The translations under genes and the position numbers were made by a program. From positions 5,264,123 to 5,328,122 of the forward strand of contig NW_019091362.1 of NCBI RefSeq assembly GCF_001949145.1: a stretch of DNA of 64,000 nt, given 5' to 3'. This document shows positions 50,001-61,749 of the stretch, one piece after another. This DNA is from Acanthaster planci (Eukaryota; Echinodermata; Asteroidea; Valvatida; Acanthasteridae). Position 1 is the stretch's first letter; every line of letters begins with the position of its first letter. The notes beneath the pieces were generated by a model, which saw only the letters and a program-made list of their open reading frames with translations, ran no database searches and was not told the origin of the DNA.

Positions 50001-53000
50001 ATCCTGCAGGGGACGAGAGATGCAAGTGGTTGGATTAAGCGTCACAATGTAATCACTTGTAGGTGTTGCTAATCTGCAAATCTTCCATCGGGGTCATGAC
50101 CCTTAAAATGAACCGGACACAGTTCGGTTTACAGGACTTCCTGTGGCGCTCCCTGTCCCCAATCTTTCTCCCGTACAGCTCCTCATCATTTACACTGCTG
50201 GGAACCTGCTTTATATCACTTTCTTTTCATGTGCATGTCTGTATGTCTGCTGCTACGTATCATCACCAGTATTTTGCCGCATGCTTTTCTACGGTGTGGA
50301 TTTGCGCCCTCCCGTTCTACCTTTTCCACTGTTTATGACAGAAAGAGCGCATGCATGCGCTATACGGGCCAGTACNNNNNNNNNNNNNNNNNNNNNNNNN
50401 NNNNNNNNNNNNNNNNNNNNNNNNNNNNNNNNNNNNNNNNNNNNNNNNNNNNNNNNNNNNNNNNNNNNNNNNNNNNNNNNNNNNNNNNNNNNNNNNNNNN
50501 NNNNNNNNNNNNNNNNNNNNNNNNNNNNNNNNNNNNNNNNNNNNNNNNNNNNNNNNNNNNNNNNNNNNNNNNNNNNNNNNNNNNNNNNNNNNNNNNNNNN
50601 NNNNNNNNNNNNNNNNNNNNNNNNNNNNNNNNNNNNNNNNNNNNNNNNNNNNNNNNNNNNNNNNNNNNNNNNNNNNNNNNNNNNNNNNNNNNNNNNNNNN
50701 NNNNNNNNNNNNNNNNNNNNNNNNNNNNNNNNNNNNNNNNNNNNNNNNNNNNNNNNNNNNNNNNNNNNNNNNNNNNNNNNNNNNNNNNNNNNNNNNNNNN
50801 NNNNNNNNNNNNNNNNNNNNNNNNNNNNNNNNNNNNNNNNNNNNNNNNNNNNNNNNNNNNNNNNNNNNNNNNNNNNNNNNNNNNNNNNNNNNNNNNNNNN
50901 NNNNNNNNNNNNNNNNNNNNNNNNNNNNNNNNNNNNNNNNNNNNNNNNNNNNNNNNNNNNNNNNNNNNNNNNNNNNNNNNNNNNNNNNNNNNNNNNNNNN
51001 NNNNNNNNNNNNNNNNNNNNNNNNNNNNNNNATGGCTCTTTTTAACCAATGAGGGGTGCTTTATACCCAAGGCAGATACTAAGATCAATCCCGGCCGTAC
51101 GTAACCTACGCGTACTGACGGTGGAAGTGTGCACTGAAAGTTTTAATATTACGATGACAAATAGACCTCAGTTTCAGTAATGAACTTCTTACTTATTTAA
51201 TGGTTTTGTCTTGGTTTGTCATTCCTGATCACTGAATAATTACGCCCACAAAGACAAACAACAGAGCCTGAAAGTAAAAGGTAACGAAGCGAGCTTCTGG
51301 AACAATCGCTCAGTCTGCCTACGAGGATTGTTATATTGGACCGTCATATTACGTTCGATAGTTTTTGAACCATTGGATCATTTCTAACAGAAACCATCCC
51401 AGAAACCATCATGTTGGAATTTCACCTTTGCCTTCCTCATGTAATACTGAGGAAAATCACCTGGAGATGGGTAAAAACGAAATTAATCAACGACCTTTCA
51501 CTTCGGGCAATAATTATTGTTCCTAGGTCTCCTTGTTCACGCACCTTTGTTGTCACTCCCCGTGCTTACGTGCGTGAAAACGAGATTATACAACGTTGCA
51601 AAGGTTTACCTTCTTGCAGTCGATAGGTTCCATATTCACATGAGTTGACATGACGCAGTTGTTGTTAGCAAAGCGATTAGATTTAAACATTAGAATCTTT
51701 TGTAAAAGTAGATTATTGCTTTAAGTTTATTTCCTAATAAATCAAACAGTCAGTAAAGTATCTTTATCTGTTTTCTTTTTGGCTTTACCGACGGACTTCG
51801 GTTTACTTCTGTGAATGTTTATTTGCCTAGGAAACTGCGAAATTGCACTGTTCTTCAATCTTCAATGTACTTTAGAAATGGGTCAATTTTTGGCAGGATG
51901 TTCTCTTTTAGGTCAGGAGATTTTTAAGTGTCTATAAATTGATCTGCTTGCAAAGGCCTTTTCCGAGTTGAGTATAATTGAACGAAAATTATTAGGCCCT
52001 ACCTATTCTAAAATATTTTTAGGTTTTCCCTACCCAAGGATTCAGAAAGCGCGCCATCAGGGGTCAACTTTCAGGCTCCATAGGAATTAACATTGATCAT
52101 GTTAAAGGGGAGTCAGTGTGGCGTATAGGTATTGGTTTTTCCTCAACTTCCACCTCTGCTGCGTGGGTTCGATTCCCGGCTCGGTCCACGTGTGGATTGG
52201 GTTTTCAGTCCCTACCTGATTCCGTGGGTTTTGCCTGAAATATTCTCCTGGGGTTTTCCTCCCATCTCGTTGTAAATCTGAGGGCCTCCGTGGAAAGCAA
52301 TGCTGTCACTGATCGGTGCTTACTCATTGAAAACGACATAAACCGTTAAGATTCGGTTGTTTGGAGGAGAAAACAATCTAAAACAAACAAACAAACAAAC
52401 AACCCAACAAACAAACAAATCTAAAACATTCACACGTTTCTCTACCTCAGTCCTCTTTTGGAGAATTTCATAACAACCTCCAATTCTTTATTTTATACCT
52501 TTTATTACCTTACTAAAACGTCAACAAAGTTTTGTTCAAGAAAAGAGCTTTGGACAACAACTACTAGTTTTGCCAACTCACTATTTCTTGATTCTGCGTG
52601 AACGATAGGGGAAGACCTAATCTAACGAAGAAAAAAATGTTTGAGATTGTTATTTTCCCTAAGTGAACGAAAATTATTTCCTGAAATGAAAAAGCTTCTT
52701 GCGTGCAAGTTTTAACGTAGCCCACATTATATATGCAAATTACTCTTTAATTGAACGTGCGCGGTTCAAACGTCCAGCTGAATATACGTGTATTAATTGT
52801 TCAAGAATGGTCACGTGACAGTTTCTCTACCAATAGGGATGATTAAATTGTATTTATCAATAGGGAATAACTATACTCGGTCGATGGTACGCTCTTATTT
52901 TTCAATAATTTAATTTAATTCTCTTTTAACATTCTTCTACCCATGTTACGGTATGTGCCGCTTTTATACAAATTCTGTGTTAGGAGATTGTCGAGCACGC

Positions 53001-56000
53001 GGCGCGTACCGCTTGAGGTTGCACACAGCATGGAGGAATGACACAGAATGTGTTTGCCCAGGCCTATAACATCTGGCCAATGACCACTGTCTGGTATGTA
53101 ATGTGGTTCTCAACCATTAGACCCTTAATTTGTACCCTATGATCGCCGAGCAAATCTTTGCTGTTAATATACACCCTTCAAACGCTGTGTACTATAAGAA
53201 AAGTGTAGGAAACTGAATATTCATGTCTCCGTTTGTTCTTGGAATGATCTCACAACAGAATCTAATTTGATTACGCAGTTGCTCCTTGTGCTAGGCCGAG
53301 TGCCCTTCATGTCCATGTCAGTTTCTGTCCTTCTCGAACGGTTTCTTTTGGAGTTATTTTGGGAATTAATGCCCAAGATGTTATATTTGAACCACTTGTA
53401 TTACGGCATTTATACAAAAGTGTATATTTTGTGATCACAGGATCACTCCTGTGATGAAATAGCGCATATTGGTTTTTTTATGAAGTTAGCTTTCGAGTGG
53501 TGGTCAATATATTGTTGGTTAGTCTTAGTCAAATTCGTTTCAAGTCTTTGAAAACTGACGTTTGGAGGGACAAAAATAAATTAAAATCATTAAATGAATA
53601 AGACAGTTTATCACTAAGTGATCAAATGCTTTATTCTCAGACTTCATAATTAGTGTTTAATTGGTTAGCCACAAATAACTGCACTGAATAAAATAACTGC
53701 AAATAACACAAATAATTGGAACAGTTTGAAGCTTAATATATGCCAAAGCAACTGGAAAACTGCACATAGCGCAATGGAAAGATGGTCTTTGGTACATGCA
53801 CGGGTTATGCATAATAATAGCTGCATGTGTATAAGGCCATTAGCAATTCTGTGCCAACAAGGGATCCCGAGCTGTGGCAGAGAGTCAATCAGCTGCTTTG
53901 GTGGCAGCTTTATTATGAATATCCATTGTAATCTGTCATTGCTGTAGACAGGGTGGTGAAACGTACTTTACAGAGGTCTTTGCACTTGGTTTTCTGTAAC
54001 ATAATTATGTGTGTAGTTCTCCTATGTGTAACAGTCTGAATGGATTGTAATTTACAAGCAGTACTCTGTGTTAGCATGGCTCTGTGAAGCTGATAAACCA
54101 GTTAATCCAATTACATTGCAATTTGTGACGAGAAAAACTGAGGAATCTGCCCTATGCTTAACTACCAAGAAGGGGGACTTTGAGAATTAGGCGGTACATC
54201 TTCTATAGTTGAGGGATGGCATGATGAATTTAGGGGACGTAATTTTGATTTCAGTTTTGTCACAGTCTTTATGGAGTAAACATCAATTGCAGCTTTCAAA
54301 CTTTTGATTACCCACCTTCGCCCTATCTCCGCCTTGTGATAAATACCTTGTGAGAAGGGAATCTTGACATTGTGCTTGGCATGATCGCCAATCATTGGTT
54401 TAGTGCTTCCTGGATGCCCACCGGAGCCATTTATTCCTCCCGGTGGTACAGTTCGGGGAATTGTATCCTGCGCAAACATCAGTTATCGTGGCACATTTTA
54501 AGCAGTTTTTGGCGGGAATTCGACAGACACTGTCAAGAGATAATCATAATGACCAATACATTTATTTGACCATTTACAATTGCTCTAGCATACAATGGAG
54601 GCACTATGACAGTATTTTCAATGTTTTGTGGCAGAAACTCGAATGGCTGCATGGAAGTTCACCAAGGACCGTTCCTCCCATAACTCTAACGGGGGAACAC
54701 TGGGTGCCTGCAGGTTTAATAGTTCAGGTTTAGTGTTTTCACGACAGAGTTCTTATTGGTATTGATTTAACATGACTGTTGGCGCTTACAGGTTTCAGGG
54801 TCTGGTATGCCCGAATGTTATTCAGCATTTATGTGGTGAGCCACGTGTGTTATAATTGTTACATTAACATGGTCTGGGGTGCCATGTTTAGAGTTGTATA
54901 ATGGTGGGCCAGGTGTGGCCTATCGATGGCCTGGTGTGCCATGTTTATGGTTGGCCTGGAGCGCCACCATTGCACGTGTGATGGTCTGGTGTGCCCTAAA
55001 TATTAACATGGTCTTGTGGGCCACTGTTATGGTGGGCCTGTTGTGCCCTTTTTCATGGCTGGTTTGGTGTGCCGGATGAAAATGCGATTTTGTTGCGAGT
55101 TTGCCCCCCCATTTCTGGTATCAGGCAATATTCAGCAAGTTTTGGAAATAAAACAAAGCTGTGGCAGAAAAACAAACAAAGTGAGTGTGTGTGGAGTGAT
55201 TTATTTCATTCTGAGAATTATGGAACAGTGTTTCAAAATAAACAAAAGGTTTATTCACGATGGCAAAAGAAGATATTACGTTGGAGATTTTTCTCTTCTC
55301 TCTATATCCTGATCACCGCGATAAGTTAAAGTTAATCGCATGCACTTGTTCGGGTAAGCCGCAATCAGCAGGTATAATTGGACTTTTTTGGAATGTTTTC
55401 CATTATTTGCCTGACTGGGCGGCGACCATCAGAGCACTTCGAACAGCAGGAGTTGTTACTCCTCTTTTGTTTTTCCTCCATACACACAGCCGGTACTTTA
55501 TCCACCGTTTAAGAACGACCATTTGGCAGGCTCTATAGGCCCAAGGAATGACTAATGTTTTACGTATTTATGATTTGCTGCTAATTGCATTACGCATTAT
55601 TGAATTCATAGTAAATGATGACAACAGCTGCAGCGTGTTTGGTTTATAACGGGAAGTCATAATGTACCCTTTCTCTTGTTTTTTATCAATCTATTGACAA
55701 TATGAAAAACGGAAGTTAATCAGTAAATGTAGTTTGGTCTGCTCGTTCCGCAACAGAGGCTGAAGTAACGTGATGGGCTCTATGGAAGGAATGCCTAAAC
55801 TGTCCTGAGTATATTTGATTTTTTGCTAATGGGGTTACGCATTATTCAATTCTGGATTAAAAGATGACAACAGTTAATAAGGTGTCTTATGTCTTATAAT
55901 GTGTCCCCTCTCTTGTATATGTCTGTTGGCAATATGAAAAACAGAAGTTCATCAGTTAATGCAGTTTGGTCCGCTCATTTCCATAACAGAGGCTCAATCA

Positions 56001-58758
56001 ACGGACGAAATCACCAATTTAGTTCAGTTCGGCAAGATGATTATGTGCCTGGGAAACATCGGCTACACTGAAGGTTTGAAATACAACGGTTATGGCTGCT
56101 ATTGTGGCTACGGAGGGAAAGGCACACCCGTGGACGCAACTGACAGGTTGGAATGGGAGTCGATAGGGTTAATTTGCAGGAAAAAAGAGAAACGAAGGCT
56201 GCATGGCAAATATTTTCAAAATTGCAACAAATTAATTTAATTCACAAACATGTGTATATGTGGTATTGCATATAAGAACGCGTCCTACCCTTTAAAGCCA
56301 AACTAGTGAAAAGCTCACTCAAACCACTCCAAAGAGTGAATATAATTACAAAAGCTAAAGCCATAATGGACAGCTCTGTATAAAACTAGACATCCACTTT
56401 GTAAGGTTGGTTTTCACTCCATTTGTTAATAAGGGATTCGCTCTTTGTGAGTGATGCATTTTTCACTCTTCTTCATTAAAATACAGTCCAACTTTAGGAA
56501 TTGGCACAGAATCATTACCAGTTATCGCGAGATTATAATGGTACGTGTTAATATTAAGCCCAAACTGTGAGCGATGCACGTCAACGTTACCCGTAATACA
56601 AAAGTTGATGTATTTCTCATCAGATGCTGTAAAGTGCACGATGAGTGTTACGGGAGAGCTGTGGCTGAAGGAAAGTGCTGGACTGTCGAAACCTACGCTA
56701 CCACGTATTGGTACGACAAATCCACGTCTTCTGGGAGCTGTTCCATCAGATGCTGTGAGATATATTTACATATTTCGATCCTGTAAATTGTTTGCTACCG
56801 GTTATATTTCGCTTGGGAAGTTGTTGATGATTATTTATGATTGGTGCCCATTCCATCGATATTATTGAGCTTCCAACACCATGGGCACGTAATGGGTGGC
56901 ACGGGTGCACATTTAAGTGAACAGCGTGCATTAATATGTGTGTATACGTGGCAGACCCGGTGTCCAATTCCTAATGGAGTTTACGAATCCGCTTGTGTGA
57001 GAGGATTGTGGAACCAGACTACATGCACTTGATAATGCATTACGGGGTCATCGAACAAAACCAAAACGCTCCTCATAATTGGACAAGAAAATGCCATAAT
57101 TTATTCTCGGTCAATCAAAATATTTTTACATATATGGAAAAAAGTTGAGCAAACCCACGGGAGAGGCATTTCTTTTCCTTTGGACCCCCATAGGAAATAC
57201 TACCTTTTACAGGTTTTACTCGATTTTTGAATAAAAAAGGCCACATGTTCTCAGCTGAAATCTTAATCGGTGTTCAGACCAACGTAAAGAGGAGAAATCA
57301 GGCTATTCAATGTTGAGCGAGCCTCTAGTCTGGCTATTGCTCTAAAATCCAACTCGTCACTGCCAATTACCAATTCAGTTTGCTGATTGTGTGTTTAGTT
57401 TACCGATAAAAAAAGGAAAGGCGCATCAAACAGCACGATTTGTGCGTGATCGCTACTTACCGCATGTGCGCGCGCCAGTACTACGTACCTCTGCGTACTG
57501 TGTTCCCGATCGGTATAGCATCGCTTTCGCCTGTTCATCACGATCATCATGCCCACAATGTAACCCTCTTTTTTTTCCTCAATTATAAAAATAAATTACC
57601 GTTCCATTTTAATAGAAATCGGATCTCTACAATATTGTGTATTTATACATCTTTAACCAATAAAACCCTACAAACAAATGTTAAACACTTCAAAGAGAGA
57701 TCGTTGATGAACTTATTCCTGTACCAGAATCATGCATATACAAACCGGGTTACGGTAACCGAGGTTATTCTTATAAAATAACAGGTTGTGTCGCAAATGG
57801 TTATAAACCGAAATGTCAAGCAGAACAAAATTTGAACATTTCAGTTGTAAGCAATAGTGGGTTAATTGGTCAGTCTGAAGCCCCCGATCCGACATTTGTA
57901 TATTGGCTCGATAGCAGCCGTGTTCAAGCCGGGTACCAGTCACGGCCTCCCATAGGCCAGTTGCGCAGGCGTGCAACAGACCTTCACTAGAACTCGCGCA
58001 AACGTAGTGCGTGCACTACGTTTGCGTTTGCGGTCGGGTTCCTACAGTAATCAAAACAAAGGAGACAGCATTTGCAGTGTTGACATATAAATCATGTTCC
58101 CTAACTACGGAGAATTGATAAATTTTTTGGCAGGGCTTTTCCACGTAGAAGGAGAATTTCAGATTCAGAATAAAAAAAAAAAAAAAAAAAAAATTGACTA
58201 CTTTCACATATTAAGATTTAGTATCTTTACCAGTTGTAGTTTTGTAATGATTAAGAATACAAGCTTAGATTAAGTTACACAAATAGCCCTTCGCTAAGGC
58301 AACAGTGGCTCAACACATTACCGGCATTACCCATCTTGTGCAGCGCACGTACATTAGGATCTAGCTGCAGGTCTCTCTCCAGTCGCTTCAAAGATTTGCG
58401 GGTAGCGCCACGATGGCCTTGGCGAAAGACTAACGCAAGAAGAAAAGGCGCCTTTTGATTTGAAATAAACTGGAAGAGAATTGCTTTTCCTGCAAGCATC
58501 GTTTACCCAATTCAAGGGAAGTGCATGGTTTCGAGGAAACCTAATTAAATCCACACGAGCAACAAATGCTTTATGACGAGAACATTTTTTTTATTGTTTT
58601 GTTTTGCAGGGGAAGAGGGTGATTACAACTTTCTTGTTCCAAGAAAAGCATGCAAGACCTTTGTCTGTGAATGCGACCGCAAGGCGGCGCAATGCTTCGC
58701 CGACAACCGGTCTTCCTTCAACAGCAAATATGTCAGCTACAAGAAGGACACCTGTTAA
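47028..58758 (+). CDS. Secreted phospholipase A2, group I-like (four exons)
   Basis: Secreted PLA2 hydrolyses the sn-2 ester of phospholipids using calcium. The exons are 47028-47070, 55990-56146, 56624-56754 and 58610-58758. Intron phases are 1, 2 and 1, and the spliced frame is 159 codons plus stop, the usual length of an sPLA2 precursor. Exon 1 is a signal peptide. Exon 2 carries the calcium loop Y-G-C-Y-C-G-Y-G-G. Exon 3 carries the C-C-x2-H-D-x-C-Y site with the catalytic His-Asp pair. Exon 4 carries the C-E-C-D-R-x-A-A-x-C-F helix with the second catalytic Asp. All key residues are present, so an active enzyme is predicted. In starfish such enzymes are known from the pyloric caeca (digestion) and from crown-of-thorns spine venom; which role applies here cannot be read from sequence. 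The exon 2 donor GTTGGA is weak. The gene sits in a partly deleted tandem array. Confidence 0.93.
47680..49650 (+). mobile_element. LINE with RNase H region, inactive (in PLA2 intron 1)
   Basis: Broken pieces follow LINE ORF2 order. V-V-K-S-R-L-S-W-F at about 47735 is followed by [11 protein letters not shown] near 47815, both typical of the fingers. L-P-F-F-L-D-L-A-Y follows. N-G-V-P-R-E stands where P-Q-G is usual. Near 48170 the Y-x-D-D box reads Y-T-D-A, so one Asp codon is lost. Then come a thumb-like stretch and, near 49170-49220, [15 protein letters not shown], the classic C-terminal RNase H motif. A Cys/His-type ending follows to about 49620. Many stops and frameshifts make it dead. 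RNase H places it in the I-like group of LINE clades rather than with the 29.3-kb copy. It has the same orientation as the PLA2 gene. Confidence 0.85.
49762..49844. repeat. Near-perfect 26-bp inverted repeat (83-nt hairpin)
   Basis: Arms 49762-49787 and 49819-49844 pair at 25 of 26 positions (single mismatch, C against C), around a 31-nt loop that itself holds a CATTG/CAATG pair. It lies in PLA2 intron 1, just after the LINE. Size and shape fit a pre-miRNA-like hairpin. A short fold-back element is an equal possibility. Confidence 0.8.
49845..52104. other. PLA2 intron 1, non-coding stretch
   Basis: Apart from the gap, only AT-rich sequence and short frames without motifs. Confidence 0.5.
50376..51031. 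other. Assembly gap (656 N)
   Basis: Unknown bases inside PLA2 intron 1; frames through it are meaningless. Confidence 1.
52105..52432 (+). mobile_element. tRNA-derived SINE
   Basis: A GTGGCGTATAGGTATTGG element (A-box-like) is followed about 50 bases later by GGGTTCGATTCCCGGC, a textbook RNA polymerase III B box. A conserved body follows (GGATTGGGTTTTCAGTCCC, ATTCCGTGGGTTTTGCC, CCTGGGGTTTTCCTCCC), then an (AAAC)n tail at about 52378-52422. A second, decayed copy lies at 15735-15880 on the other strand. No clear target-site duplication was found. It sits inside PLA2 intron 1. Confidence 0.88.
52433..54867. other. PLA2 intron 1, no recognised feature
   Basis: AT-rich sequence with short frames on both strands and nothing recognised. 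Confidence 0.5.
54868..55078 (+). repeat. Degenerate minisatellite (TGGTCTGGTGTGCC family)
   Basis: At least seven loosely repeated units built around TGG-C-TGG-GTGCC (for example TGGTCTGGGGTGCCATG, TGGCCTGGTGTGCCATG, TGGTCTGGTGTGCCCT), spaced about 25-40 bases. The repeats keep a frame open on the plus strand, which is a by-product of the repetition. Confidence 0.75.
55990..56146 (+). CDS. PLA2 exon 2 (calcium-binding loop)
   Basis: Starts after CATAACAG. It encodes the mature N-terminal helix (V-Q-F-G-K-M-I), then the Y-G-C-Y-C-G-Y-G-G calcium loop, and ends D-A-T-D-R at the splice. The donor is a weak GTTGGA. Confidence 0.92.
56304..56470. mobile_element. MITE-like inverted-repeat element in PLA2 intron 2
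   Basis: The left part has GTGAAAA, then CACTC and AAAGAGTGAA. The right part has TTCGCTCTTTGTGAGTG and TTTTTCACTC, its imperfect reverse complement, about 100 bases apart. Short size, terminal inverted repeats and no coding capacity fit a MITE or fold-back element. Ends and target duplication could not be fixed. Confidence 0.45.
56624..56754 (+). CDS. PLA2 exon 3 (catalytic His-Asp)
   Basis: Starts after TCTCATCAG with the C-C-K-V-H-D-E-C-Y active-site motif. It ends inside the sequence TGCT-GTGAGA, where the donor is GTGAGA and one base of the next codon is left. The 13-mer CATCAGATGCTGT lies across both the acceptor and the donor. Confidence 0.9.
56755..58609. other. PLA2 intron 3
   Basis: A 1.86-kb GT-AG intron, phase 1. 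It contains an A-run of about 22 (58172-58193) just after AATA, possibly a retroposon tail. No other recognised feature. Confidence 0.6.
58172..58193. repeat. Poly(A) tract
   Basis: About 22 A preceded by AGAAT, so an AATAAA-like start merges into the run. Possibly the tail of an old retroposed sequence on the plus strand, but no body was recognised. Confidence 0.7.
58610..58758 (+). CDS. PLA2 exon 4 (terminal, second catalytic Asp)
   Basis: Opens after TTTTGCAG. It carries [11 protein letters not shown] and ends in a Cys codon followed by TAA at 58756. No canonical AATAAA is seen in the next several hundred bases. Confidence 0.93.
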
Positions 58759-60770
58759 GTCACGTATCTGACTAGCACACCACAGATGGTTGAGAACAGA
58801 TTGGATAAATACTGGAGTAAGAGCTGACGCATTGACAAAATCATAAAAAATGACTCAAAATATGACCGTAGAAGCCACGTAAACAATATGGTGACATTAA
58901 TTTGTACAAGAGACTTTATAAAGTATGAGGAATTAGATATTTACACATAAGACAATAATTATGACGAGTGTGTTTTGCAATGAGAACTGATATCCAGCAA
59001 TTTAAAAACCATTTAGACTTTCCTCTCCTGATAATTACCAAACCAAAAATGACAAAACATTCGTTCTGAGGCCCACATCCTACACGCATAACGAGTGGGT
59101 TCATCATCTGAGAAAAGACGGATTTTTAAATTTTTCAAGATTTTATATTACTGATAGTAACGGTAAGAAAACTTGCACTAACGGCTTCCAAACATTGGAA
59201 GAGTCCATCTTGATTTTCAAATTCGTAATTTCAAAGCCCAAATTTTGTTGACTTACACGACATGGGGAAAGACTGCAGGGAGGGGGATGTTGGTCCTCTA
59301 ATCCCAACAAATCTATCGCTTCCAGGAACGCCTGTAACTTGAAAGAAAAAAGAAATTTAGCGATTTTTCCTCATATTCAGCTTCCCTCCCCCCGAAACTT
59401 AACTTCGCAGAACCCTGGTAACAGGGGTATCCAAAACATCAACATTTATTTTAATTTTGGATCTACCAAGTTTGGAGGTTGTCAAGTTTAATGGTTGGCA
59501 AGTAGCAGCTTGGTAACAAAAACGTGATATGAATTGTAAAAAATCTAGAAAAGCTTTTCATGGGAAATGGCATTAGGAAATCATGGCATAAACGAAAATA
59601 GACAAAATAGACTTATTCAAATAATCCTCATAAAATACACCGCAAGCAATAACTCTCAGAGCCCCTTTCTGATTAGATTCCAGCAAATGTAATTGATTTC
59701 TCTTAAGAGAACCATGAAAAACTTGAAATACGTAATAACTCTAACGCAGACTGTGTGAAGCAGGTATAGAATAGATATTTTATGAGTAGGCCATATTGAA
59801 TGGAAAGGGGGGTTAACTTTCCTATTTGGGACCCAGAGAGTAAAAGTGAAAGCAATACAAATAAAGGTTTATCGCAAATCAAAAGTTTGTTTATGCTGAT
59901 GAATTGTTTTTAAAAATATGTGAGTATTTATATCAAAATGTCTTTTAGCCACATTTAAGAAAAATGAAAGTGAGGCTTGGAACCCAAATAATCTAGCTGC
60001 ACACATTATATGAGCAGGACAGATTCTGGGAACACGATCAGAAATGATGTACCCTGGAACAACAGTCATACTAATCCCACTCGTCGTATCTGCCTTGAGC
60101 AGGACTCACCAGTTGAAAAGTGCCATGTTGGTCGGGAGTGTTCATTTTGTTGGTAGCGATGTGCATTTCATTGTCTTCCAAGAACCAAATATTCTGAACT
60201 TGCCCCCGTCCACATTTGGATAGCATAATTGATATTCGGGTATTTCCGGGCCGTGTATGTACGCATAAAAGGTATATGTTTTCTTTTGCTTGTTACCCAC
60301 ATGTAACACAATGTTGCAATGTTCAGTCGCTCATGTTGCCTTTTAACGCATTTTTTGGGAGTTTAATTCAAGATTTCAAAGTGACTGCCAACCTTAACAG
60401 CCTGCATGTACATATAAACAAAGGATCCACCCAGGGCTTTCATGTGACCCTTGACATATTGTATCATGAACTATTCATATCCGTGGTCAATACCTGACCT
60501 AAGATTTATCTAAAGCTGTCAGGGAACCTTTGGTCAGGGAACCACACTGCAGCCTGCTGTACAACTTCGTACCCAAGTTCAGGTCAATACACGTGCAGGA
60601 AACAATACTTTCAATTCTGGAAGAGTTAATGTGCCCCATTGGTCACGTACCACGACAAACAATATACGCTCATGTTCTGCCAATCCAGTACATGCGTTTT
60701 TGTGGCATAACATGATCGATTCTCTACAAAAAAAATCATTATCTGTTACCGTGGTAAAAATTGAAATGGA
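58759..60770. other. PLA2 3' flank
   Basis: About 2 kb between the PLA2 stop and repeat X. It must hold the 3' UTR, but no convincing poly(A) signal is near; an AATAAA at about 59863 is over 1 kb away. No other gene seen. Confidence 0.5.
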
Positions 60771-61375
60771 AAGCGCGCTTTTTACATTAGAGTTGAAATC
60801 CGGTTGGTAAATTCATACTTTTCGCTAAACGTGTACTACGAGGCACGATAGAGAAATGTCCACTATGTTTCCTGAAATTCATTTTTCTAAACAGAAACTT
60901 GGCTCTCTGCATAGGCCTAATGCATCTGACCTTTTCTGTCCGATACCCAGCTTTTAGCATAAAAGACGGTTAATAAAGGTGACAAAAACAAACGTGATAA
61001 TCAGACAGTCGAAGGGCTGCACCAACTTCAGGTTTGTTGCAATTTTCACCCATACTGGTGTAGGTAAGATCGACCGTGGCATCTTTACGGGTTGACCCAT
61101 TCATCAGTTGCTTCAGTTAATAATCTGGCATAATGGCTGAATCCACCCATACAACAATACCATCACTGGCACATGTAGACACACAGAAATGTAAACGAAC
61201 AGCAGCTCATGGGAAGTTCTTTCTTTCTTTCTTTCTTTTTTTTTGGGTTAAAGACCCATCCCAGTGACCATGATTAATGGTCCGGGAAAGCGCCTTGGTT
61301 GTGATTTAATCCAATTCGATTCAATTTTCGGTGGCGACAATGCAGGCAACAAATAACATGAAAAATAACAATGTT
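60771..61375 (+). repeat. Direct repeat X, downstream copy
   Basis: Partner of 45424-46025, in the same orientation, about 2 kb after PLA2 exon 4. Internal differences include a (CTTT)n insertion at about 61218-61244. The matching landmarks are listed with the upstream copy. I could not find the PLA2 promoter sequence repeated after it, so the array appears to end here or the next unit has diverged. Confidence 0.75.
61218..61244. repeat. (CTTT)n / poly(T) tract
   Basis: Five to six TTTC units running into T9, inside repeat X and absent from its other copy. Confidence 0.85.
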
Positions 61376-61749
61376 ATTAAGCCCGCATGGGTGAAGATTA
61401 ATATGGGAGTTAACGGGTTTGGTGTTGAGTTTTGGTAAATATAAAAACTCGTCCACACAGACCTTCCAAAATCGTGCCAATACGTTTTCACGAAAAGACC
61501 TTTGCACAAAAACCACAAGCTTTGCACACTTTTTCTCTAATTTGTTTTCAGAACATATAGTAAGAATGTGCCTAATCCTACAATGATAATGTTTTGGACC
61601 AATATATGTATTTCCAGTAAATTTGCATTTCCTGAGATGAAACAACTGCTTGCATGGTACGAATTCTCTCAGCCTCATTACGTATATGCAAAGTACCCTC
61701 AAAATCGGTCATATGCAGTTCCTAAAAGAAGTCCACATAATGTAGGGTG

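Noticed and set aside
50143-51104. Very long frames crossing 50376-51031
   Set aside because: They run through unknown bases; only the assembly gap makes them long.
52150-52200. A possible tRNA gene from the GGGTTCGATTCCCGGC B box
   Set aside because: No cloverleaf could be built around it; the long conserved body and (AAAC)n tail identify a SINE.
54879-55312. Open frames over the TGGTCTGGTGTGCC repeats
   Set aside because: Frame openness follows from the repeat sequence; there is no start context or family signature.
59863-59868. AATAAA as the PLA2 poly(A) signal
   Set aside because: It is more than 1.1 kb after the stop in AT-rich DNA; possible but unsupported.
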